Part shown: in pieces, positions 1 through 7,930 of the stretch | How the letters are laid out: each line of letters opens with the position of its first letter | Position numbering within the stretch: the first letter of the stretch is position 1 | Source of the DNA: Amphimedon queenslandica | Taxonomy: Eukaryota; Porifera; Demospongiae; Haplosclerida; Niphatidae | Length of the DNA: 26,567 bases | Assembly: GCF_000090795.2 (NCBI RefSeq) | Contig: NW_003547162.1 | Span: 1 to 26,567, forward strand | Direction of reading: 5' to 3' | The notes under the pieces: model-generated | Told to the model about the DNA's origin: nothing | Databases searched by the model: none | The model's input: only the letters and a program-made list of their open reading frames with translations | Position numbers and translations under genes: made by a program

Positions 1-574
1 TCAATAACTATTGTCTGAGAATTTCATTTTATTGCATTTAATTATTATCAATAAGTTTCATGAACAAAAAGAGAATGAGCCACCTGTGATTGCAGCTGAA
101 TTCAAAGTTTCAAACCGTTAAATATTGCTAATTCCAAATTAAAATCAGATTTTTTATAAAATTTCTCAAAAATTGGGCAAAAGTCCCTGTACTATAGTAC
201 GGGGACTTTGGCCAAATTTCGCCAAAAATGAAAAGTAGAGAATTCTCCATTTTAATGATATTTTCTGATGCATATACATGTACTTATGTTGCATAGAAAG
301 TTTGAGCTGATTCCAATCAAAATTAGATTTTTTTAGAATTTTTAAAGTTGCTAGAGACTCTTACAGGTACATGTACATAAAGTGACTATAGAAGATGTCA
401 TTCTTATATAAAGAAAACTTGTGCATACTGTGAAGCAAGTGAGACTAAGAGAGAGGGAAAAGAAAGGAAATGAAAAAGTTATAATTGTGAGAGACATCAA
501 ATAAAGAAAAGTCTTCATAAACAAAAATAATGTAAAGTGTTCAGGTCACGGGCGCTAGCACCACTCACAAGAGC
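1..574. other. 3' flank of RNPS1, noncoding
   Basis: AT-rich sequence downstream of the RNPS1 stop codon. It holds one copy of the 187-bp palindromic repeat (about 170-352, described separately) and otherwise no coding pattern I can support. No strong AATAAA signal for the minus-strand gene stands out close to the stop, so the transcript end is not placed. Confidence 0.6.
170..352 (+). repeat. 187-bp palindromic repeat, single copy
   Basis: This copy begins near a 30-nt palindrome at 180-209 with one mismatch (half-site AAAGTCCCTGTACTA). It runs through the AGTAGAGAATTCT block and the shared core (TTCTGATGCATATACATG, then GAAAGTTTGAGCTGATTCC) and ends in an AAAATTAGATTTTTT tract. Relatives lie in ALG1 intron 3, HAGH and CEP131. 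It is on the plus strand, antisense to RNPS1. Confidence 0.85.
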
Positions 575-2263
575 CTAACGTGGTGACCTAGACCGTGACC
601 TACTTCGTCTACGTCTCGGAGGTGACCTGCGAGGAGACCGATTGCGAGGACGTGGTGGGCTCCTTTTCCAGGCCCCACCCCTGTGACGAGGTGGAGACCG
701 ATAATAGCGTCTACGAGGCGGAGAAAAGTTACGGAAATGCTTTCCCTCATTTCTTGAGGGGAGAACCAGCTGTATTGTAACCTGCTGACCGTCAATCCAT
801 CCACCATCCATGTGTTTCATAGCAGCTGTGGCATTGTCAGGAGTGTCAAATTCAACGTAGCCGTGACCACGCGGGAGGAAATTAAGTCTATCAAGAGGAA
901 GATCAATGTTCTTGACTTTGCCAAAGTTTGAGAATACCTCGTTGAGGTGTGGCTTGGTAACATTACGAGTTAACTTGCCAACAAATACTTTCGTTGGTTT
1001 GGGGGTGGGGCTACGCTCTTTGCGGCGCTTTGGAGAGGAGGGAGAGGGCGAGCGAGAGCCTTTAACACGAGAGAACCTCTTACGAGAACCAGCACTGCTG
1101 GAGGAGCTACGGGAAGAACTGGAACGAGAACGGGAACGAGACTTTGAACCAGACTTGGAACGAGAACGAGATTTCGATCTAGAACCCGAGCGCCTAGACC
1201 CTACGCTAGGAGATGGCGAGACATCCTTTGCCTCTGATTTATCAGAGACAACCTTCTTATCCTCAGCTGGATCAGAGGGAGGAGGTCCAGCAGGAGGAGG
1301 AGGAGGAATGTTAGCACGTGGTTTCTGATCCTCTTCTCCTACCTGATCTTGCTTTATTGAAGTGGGAGGAGGAGGAGCAAGAGGAGGAGGAGGGGGAACA
1401 CCTTTATCCTTCTCTTGTCTGGTTGGAGAGGTTTTACGAGGTGTAGTTGTCTTAGGAGTGTCTGTTTCCTCTTTTTGACTGGTCTTCTTTGGTTCAGGTT
1501 TAGCTGAGGATTTTGAGTACTTCTTATTGCTCGGAGAAGGCGATCGGCTCCTGCTAGAGCTGCTGCTTCTACTGCTGCTTCCTGAGCTGGAGCGAGATGA
1601 GCGTGAGGAGGATCCAGAGGAAGAGGAACGAGAGGAATCACTACTGGTACTGCTCCTACGACCCCGACTATAAATAGAATAATAATAATAATGACAGCAT
1701 TAAAAGGATAGAGCAGTATACATGTATGTCTCTATTGGCTGTCAGACACGGGGAAGTGATTTTCACAAGTCAAAATGTGATCAACTTCAAATAGAGCTAA
1801 ATTATAACATCATCCAGCCAAACCACACCCACTCCCACAATTACCTCCTCGATCTACTCCTTGATCTCCTCCTACTGGGACGTCCCCTTGGAGACGAGGG
1901 TCGACCACGCCCACCATAACTCCGATACTGGTTTCTCCCTCGGTCCCGTCTCCTGTCCCAATCGTTCCGCCCCCTCACTCTATCATCCCTACGTCTCACA
2001 GGACTCCGCCTATCTCTCTCCCGCCCACGGGGGGAATAAGAACGAGACCTTCTCCTCCTCCCTCGATCCCTTGAACGACTTCTACTTCTACTTCTTGGCC
2101 TACACACAAATAATAATAATAATAAGCCAAAAACTCTCCCCAACCCTTGATCAGTACAACGTGAACACGAGCAGTTACAATAATCTGATATATATACACG
2201 CTAGTACTGTACAATATAAAGCATAAGAATACTAATAGTACTGGTAAGAGAATATACTCACAT
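575..2263 (-). CDS. RNPS1: RNPS1, exon-junction-complex/ASAP splicing regulator
   Basis: RNPS1 is a nuclear RNA-binding protein of the ASAP/PSAP complexes that works with the exon junction complex in splicing and nonsense-mediated decay. Coding exons are 2263-2262, 2099-1845 and 1667-575, giving 449 residues. An Arg/Ser-rich N-terminus (exon 2 plus the start of exon 3) leads to a Lys/Pro-rich stretch with two PPPPP tracts. A single RRM of about 75 residues follows, opening PTKVFVGKLTRNVTKPHLNE and closing at MKHMDGGWIDGQQV, and an SPPRRR/RSRSRS tail ends the protein. The RRM opening and the SPTPKPTKV lead-in match the animal RNPS1 family closely. The start ATG is split by intron 1 (AT in exon 1, G in exon 2). 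The protein is longer than human RNPS1 because of the extra RS/Pro-rich sequence. Confidence 0.93.
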
Positions 2264-2444
2264 CCTGAGAAGAAGATGGCAGGAGATTCTCTACTCTCAG
2301 GCTCACCAAGAGGGCGCCATGTACACCTGCTGCTGTGTGGGTAGGCGGGGCTGAAAATTTTAACCACACCTATTACATGAGTGAGCGTCAGTTAATTAAA
2401 AGTTATTAACTTTTTATTCTAATTAGAGTGCAGGTTCAGCCCTC
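2264..2444. promoter_or_regulatory. divergent promoter RNPS1 / ALG1
   Basis: About 180 bp separate the two start codons. It contains the RNPS1 first exon, which is untranslated apart from two bases, and the ALG1 5' leader. The block CCCCGCCTAC is on the minus strand at 2341-2350 and recurs in two other divergent promoters of this window. No TATA box is evident. A 5-codon upstream ORF (ATGGCGCCCTCTTGGTGA, minus strand) lies in the RNPS1 leader region. Transcription start sites are not visible from sequence. Confidence 0.6.
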
Positions 2445-5342
2445 ATGGCTGTGTTTGCTGTCCTCTTCTCTCTTGTTTTCTTTCCTCTCATTCTCTTCGT
2501 GTCTGGGACCATCCTCCTCAGTCTCAAGTGGAGGGAAGAGGATGGAAAGAAGAGGGTACAGGTTGTAGTTTTGGGTGACATCGGACGGAGCCCGCGCATG
2601 CAGTATCACTCACATTCTCTCGCTCTTCAGGACTTTGATGTGGACATTATCGGCTATGGAGGTATAGGAGAGACTCTAAGCAGCCCTGTATTTATATATT
2701 TTATAAGTATACTCCATCTTTCCCCCATATTAAGTGCCTCTATCTATCTCTTTCTTTCTTTCAATGTCATAGGCTCTCAGCTCATTCCTTCTCTGTCCAA
2801 GAGTGCCAAGGTCAATGTCTATTACCTACCTGATATACCAGAGAGGATTAACAGTGAGTCTTCAGTTCTATTCCCTTTCCTCTTGCTCTACTCTCTCTTT
2901 TACATCCTTTGAGATTTACATGTACATGTAGATGTAGAATGTGGCATGACTTTATTCTCCTTATTTCCTCCTCTTGTTTGTTGTCTTTCTATTCACTATC
3001 TTTCATTCTCTCTTTTTCCTACAGGACTACCTTCTCTTCCTCGCTACATTTCTAAAGTTTTATTCCAAACGGTTACTCTGTTCTGGACTCTGATCAAGAA
3101 GACGAAAAAACCATCAAACGTTTTACTCCAGGTCCGTATGGTCGTGTACATGTACATGCAGTACCTAATATACATGTACATATGATGTACGTGTACATGT
3201 TTTTATCAGTTTGTGTGTTTACAGTAAATATATTGGCTATATCTCTTGGCCGTGGTCTAATTCTCTATTTTTCATTTTTGGCAAAATTCGACCAAAGTCC
3301 CTGCACTACAGGGACTTTGGCCCGATTATAAATCTACCGATTATAAATCTAGTTTGATCAGAATCAGCTCATAATATCCTCACAACACGAGTACACATAC
3401 ATGTACATACATGTACATGTACACTGGTTGCTAGAGACAGCTGTGTTGCATTCTTTCATAATTTGAATATTTTTTTATTTTCGTCATCATCAATGTCTAT
3501 GGTCTGTATCATAGTACGGCTCTTAGCTTCCTATAGTAAAATATTCTCTAGTACTTCTATTAATGATACAAGATACACAATGATATTAATGATAGATTAA
3601 TGAAAGGCTTGTTTTTTAGACTCCTCCTGCCATACCAAGTCAGTTTGTCCTGATTCTAGTGTCTTTGCTAAGAGGAAGCAAGCTAATAGTCGACTATCAT
3701 AATTATGCTTATACGATAATGGCTCTCTCTCTTGGGGAAAATCACATCCTTGTGAAGCTTACCTGGATGTAAGTGCCTTTGCATAGAATATAGTATCCTT
3801 TTAATTCTGTCTCCCTCTCTTTTCTCTCTCTCCTCCCTCTCTCTCTTTAGATACGAGAGAGTGATGAGTTTCTTTGTCAGCGCTAGGTTGTGTGTATCTG
3901 ACGCTATGAGAAAAGACCTTCGGAAGAACTGGGGAGTAAAGTAAGTTTTATTGTATGAAATATTTATTACGAATAATGTTTCTGAACAAAATCTATGTGT
4001 TCTTGCTTTTATTTTTATTTTTATCTTTTTTTTTGATATCTACTGTAGTTCATATGTCATGTATGATAGACCTCCTAATATATTCCAAGTTGTATCTACT
4101 GCTCAAAAACACGAGGTGAGTCTCTAAAGGGAGATATTACATTTTCTGATACATATTGATGTACTTATGCTGTGTAGAAAGTTTGAGCTGATTCCGACTT
4201 CAATTTTTTAAGTTATGGCCATTTTAAGAAAATGCCAAAATTCTGAAAAGTACCCAAGGCTATAGCCCATGGTTTTTTCCAAAAAATGGCTCCAAAATCA
4301 CCCCCAATTTTTATTACATTTTCTGATACATATTGATGTACTTATGCCGTGTAGAAAGTTTGAGCTGATTCCGACTTCAATTTTTTAAGTTATGGCCATT
4401 TTAAGAAAATGCCAAAATTCTGAAAAGTACCCAAGGCTATAGCCCATGGTTTTTTCCAAAAAATGGCTCCAAAATCACCCCCAATTTTTATTACATTTTC
4501 TGATACATATTGATGTACTTATGCTGTGTAGAAAGTTTGAGCTGATTCCGACTTCAATTTTTCGAGTTACGGCCATTTTAAGAAAATGCTAAAATTCTGA
4601 AAAGTACCCAAGGCTATAGCCCATGGTTTTTTCCAAAAAATGGCTCCGAAATCACCCCCAATTTTTATTACATTTTCTGATACATATTGATGTACTTATG
4701 CTGTGTAGCAAGTTTGAGCTGATTCCGATTTCAATTTTTCGAGTTACGGCCATTTGATGGTACATACATGTACATGTATATTAATTATCCATAGTAGACC
4801 CCACTATTGCATGCTGTATAGTATGTTCATGTTTTCTATTCTTTAGTTGTTTCTGAAGCTCTCACAAACCATCCCAATATTTAAAGACAATGGAAACGAA
4901 AAGAATGTGTATGTTCATATGCTAATACATACACTTGTATCTTCTTTACAATGTCACTTGTCACTCTCTCCTTCTGTTCTTCCATTAGCTCAAGAACAGG
5001 GTTCAGCGAGAGTACCCCAACTGGCACTAGACTGAGAGATGACAGACCATTCCTTCTTGTCAGTAGCACCAGCTGGACAGGTACATGAACACAACTATCT
5101 CTTACTGCTGTTGTTTACTGTTGTTGTTTACTGCTGTTGTTTACTGCTGTTGTTTCCTAAATCTGTAGAAGATGAAGATTTCAGTATACTTCTAAAGGCA
5201 CTTGAAAGTGAGTCCAGTCCTATTGATTGAGGACAGGTGGGGTGGATTCGTTCAAATTTTTTTTTTCTTGTTTAGTATATGAAGAAAAAGCTAAAGATCC
5301 TGGCAACAACCTCCCAACTATTGTCTGCATTATAACTGGTAC

Positions 5343-5410
<68 letters not shown>

Positions 5411-6279
5411 AACAGGTAAAGGCCCTTTAAAGTCTTACTACGAGGACCTAATTAAAAAGAAGTGCTTCAAACAAGTCAATATTATCACGATGTGGCTTTC
5501 TAGCGAAGACTATCCAGTTCTTCTAGGTATTGTACTTGTACATCTCTGCTTACTCTAGTGTCGCGGTTTAATGAATTCACTTTATTTTTAGCATCTGCTG
5601 ATCTTGGGGTCTGTTTGCACAAATCTTCATCAGGTCTTGATCTTCCAATGAAAGTACGTACATACATTTCTTAATGGACGCTCTCTATAGCGTACACCTC
5701 CATTTAACAGACAGCACCTAGTGTACCAATTACATTCCTTACTGTATAAAACAACCTCCACATAAAGGACACCTCTGTATAACAGAGACACTGCCTTGTC
5801 CACAAGTGTCCATTATATGGAGGCTATATACTGATGTTGAATTCATTTTTTGTGTTGTTTTTTAATGTTTTAGATTGTTGATATGTTTGGCTGTGGCCTT
5901 CCAGTCTGTGCTTTTCGCTTTGAATGGTAAAACAGTTTATTTCTCACATATTATTTTTATTTTTATTTTTTGGATTTTAGTCTTCACGAGTTACTTAAAG
6001 ACGAACACAATGGTTTGGCGTTTGACACCCACCAGCAGCTAGCAGGCCAGCTGCAGGTATGTATCATGATCCATTGTTGCATCCTTGTGATGCTATTAAG
6101 TATAAAGTTTGAGCCGATTCTTTTATCTTTATTTATTATTCCAGAGGCTCTGCAGCGGTTTCCCTTCACCTAATACGTCTCTCAATCGATTTCGTGACAA
6201 TCTCGTGTCCTTTCACAGTCTAAGATGGCACCATTACTGGAAGTTGCATGTTCTTCCTTTAGTAACTGGACACTTATAA
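2445..6279 (+). CDS. ALG1: ALG1, chitobiosyldiphosphodolichol beta-mannosyltransferase
   Basis: ALG1 transfers the first mannose from GDP-mannose to GlcNAc2-PP-dolichol on the cytosolic face of the ER, an early step of N-glycan assembly. Fifteen exons: 2445-2661, 2773-2853, 3025-3131, 3620-3768, 3851-3940, 4049-4115, 4847-4908, 4989-5080, 5169-5207, 5276-5338, 5416-5526, 5592-5653, 5874-5926, 5981-6056, 6145-6279. They give 467 residues, the usual family length. An N-terminal membrane anchor (about residues 1-27) is followed by [66 protein letters not shown] and [20 protein letters not shown], all GT-B fold signatures of ALG1. Intron 6 carries a four-copy 177-bp tandem repeat; introns 3 and 12 carry other repeats. 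The donor of exon 7 must be GTATGT at 4909; an alternative GT two bases earlier breaks the frame. Confidence 0.96.
3256..3425 (-). repeat. 187-bp palindromic repeat, degenerate copy in ALG1 intron 3
   Basis: Inverted relative to the plus strand: the TTTTTGGCAAAATTCGACC block is followed by CCAAAGTCCCTGCACTACAGGG, a palindrome with a deleted centre, and then GATCAGAATCAGCTCA, the core in reverse. The end merges with a TACATGTACA-rich run at 3400-3421. It lies in a 488-nt intron that is otherwise featureless. Confidence 0.75.
4137..4757 (+). repeat. 177-bp tandem repeat, about 3.5 copies, ALG1 intron 6
   Basis: TTCTGATACATATTGATG starts at 4144, 4321, 4498 and 4675, an exact 177-bp period. Each unit holds the shared core (GTAGAAAGTTTGAGCTGATT), a GTTATGGCCATTTTAAG block, a GGCTATAGCC palindrome inside an ACCCA..TGG context and an AAAATCACCCCCAATTTTT tail. 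Copies differ by only a few substitutions, so the array expanded recently. The fourth copy stops after the core. It fills nearly all of the 731-nt intron. Confidence 0.95.
5343..5410 (+). repeat. (TTA)n microsatellite in ALG1 intron 10
   Basis: A near-pure TTA trinucleotide run with a few interruptions fills most of the short intron between the exons ending at 5338 and starting at 5416. It ends at the AACAG acceptor, serving in effect as a T-rich tract. Confidence 0.9.
5690..5833. mobile_element. small MITE-like element in ALG1 intron 12
   Basis: A stretch of about 140 bp that recurs at 20387-20516 with high identity. It opens ACACCTCCATTTAACAGACA and closes TGTCCATTATATGGAGG, so the ends are imperfect inverted repeats (CCTCCAT..ATGGAGG). 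An internal CCTCCACATAAAGGACAC resembles the inverted end. There is no coding capacity, consistent with a non-autonomous DNA element. I could not identify a clear target-site duplication. Confidence 0.6.
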
Positions 6280-6480
6280 TTATAATAATGATGATACTTA
6301 TCTTCTCATTTTCTGATAATTGTTTTAGTTTTATCCCTTCATGATATTAGTGTTTTTGTCTTTTATTTGATTTTTCTTTTCAGCAGTAGAAAAAGAGTTT
6401 ATTTTTCTCTTATTCTCTCAGCCACTCCCTCTATAATTCTGACCACGTGTGTGCACGTGGTCGTAGAAACCTCGCACAAA
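6280..6480. promoter_or_regulatory. ALG1-TAMM41 intergenic region with paired E-boxes
   Basis: The 201-bp gap between ALG1 stop and TAMM41 ATG is T-rich. It carries an inverted pair GACCACGTG-TGTG-CACGTGGTC at 6441-6462, ending 18 nt before the ATG. CACGTG is the classical E-box bound by bHLH-ZIP factors such as USF and MYC. An Inr or TATA is not obvious. Whether the pair lies in the promoter or in the 5' UTR depends on an unseen transcription start. Confidence 0.5.
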
Positions 6481-7851
6481 ATGGCGTTTAATGTGAGAGG
6501 ATTGGTTTCTTCTCTTTTGTCTCGTTTTCCGCCAACAGAACTTGTGTTTGCTTATGGATCAGCGGCCTTACAGCAGCACGGGAGAGATAAGGTACTGCAC
6601 AAAAAGTTCTAAATATAAATGGAGGACTTTTGGAGCCACTTTTTAACAAGAGAAGTGTTGATATATGGTGGGTTTCCATATTAGGGCAAGATGCTTGATC
6701 TGGTCTTTGTTGTGAATAACTCTCAGTCGTGGCATAAGGAGAACATTCAAACTAATCCATCTCATTACTCTTTCTTAAGGTATTCAAGAAGCTACATCAT
6801 TTATGATACATTAAATGATGATTATGATGATGTAGATATTTAGGCGAGTCTTACATAGTTAATGTTCAACACAGACCAGCTGGACTATACTACAATACAC
6901 TGGTTCATATTGATACTCATGATCAAGTATGAAATGTCCTTAAACTCTTAGCAATCGCATGTTATTTTTATTTTTAAAAACTCTCTCTCTCTCTCTCTAT
7001 TTCTCTGTTTATCCAGCTAATCAAGTATGGAGTGATGTCGGTTGGTGATTTCTGTAGAGATTTGAATGAATGGGAGTGGCTATATGCTAGTGGGCGTATG
7101 CAGAAGCCAGTCACATTATTAATCAATTCAAAGAATGACACTACACATCATGAGCTGAGCAGGGCTGTACAATACAATCTGCAGTTTGCTCTCTTAACTT
7201 CACTGCTACTACTGAACAAACCAGTCGTAACAGAATGGGAATTGTTTCTGAAATTAATAAGTATTTCTTATATGGGTATGTGCATGCTTTTGAATTGAAG
7301 TGTTTAAAACTTTCTATTATTTCTCTCTCTATCGGTCAATAGGCGATTTCAGGATGACTGTTGGAGAGGATAAGAATAAAATTATTAATATATTAAAGCC
7401 AGCTGTTCCCGAATTCAAACAACTCTATTCACCATTTATTAATCAATATTTAACTCTAAACAGTGATAGCTCCTACACAGTCAATGTAAGTATATTGCTG
7501 TGTTTACAAGTTCACATCTCTATTCTTTTCATTTTTATGTAGATCTCCTTAAAAGTTGAAGATCATGCAAGACAATTGCCATCAAAAGTTTATAAAAACA
7601 TGCAAAATGGACAGACTTTAGAAGAAGGTTAATTTCTTTAAAATTTTCATTTATCTTCTTTTGTACAGCTATTACATCAATAGTTACTGTCAGCAGTAGA
7701 CAGCAAGCTTTAAAAGGAATATTAACAGCAGGTACATGATTAATAAACAGTATTTGATTTGTGTGGTATCATTACTTGTCATATAGGGGCTAAGAAAACA
7801 ATTGTCTACAGTGGCTTAAAACTAGTCAAAATGTTTAAAAGTTTATTCTAG
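6481..7851 (+). CDS. TAMM41: TAMM41, mitochondrial CDP-diacylglycerol synthase
   Basis: TAMM41/Tam41 makes CDP-diacylglycerol from phosphatidate and CTP on the matrix side of the inner mitochondrial membrane, feeding cardiolipin synthesis. Eight exons: 6481-6591, 6685-6779, 6836-6926, 7017-7275, 7343-7485, 7543-7627, 7669-7731, 7787-7851, giving 303 residues. Visible family features are the nucleotidyltransferase opening (ELVFAYGSAALQQ, then GKMLDLVFVV), HRPAGLYYNTLVH, LIKYGVMSVGDFCRDLNEW, YASGRMQKPV, GDFRMTVGEDKNKIINILKP and a C-terminal SRQQALKGILTAGAKKTIVY. Exon 3 must start at 6836; the downstream AG at 6842 gives a stop. The stop codon lies 79 bp from that of convergent DMC1. Confidence 0.94.
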
Positions 7852-7930
7852 TGCTTGTGGATCATTACATTAATCACATGTTGAATTATATGCAGCTAAT
7901 GTTCCCAGCTAGTATTATAGTTAGTTAGCT
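7852..7930. other. convergent 3' gap TAMM41 / DMC1
   Basis: Only 79 bp lie between the two stop codons, so the 3' UTRs and polyadenylation sites of the opposing genes almost certainly overlap. I see no canonical AATAAA on either strand inside the gap. Confidence 0.6.

Noticed and set aside
595..1328. Plus-strand open frames opposite RNPS1
   Set aside because: Shadows of the RS-rich minus-strand coding sequence; no family resemblance.
4906..4910. ALG1 exon 7 donor at AAT-GTGTAT
   Set aside because: It puts a stop in exon 8; the donor two bases later (GTATGT) keeps the frame into the SSTSWTEDEDF region.
6836..6843. Acceptor at TTTAG (6841-6842) for TAMM41 exon 3
   Set aside because: It gives an in-frame stop after a few codons; the upstream TGTAG acceptor restores the family sequence.
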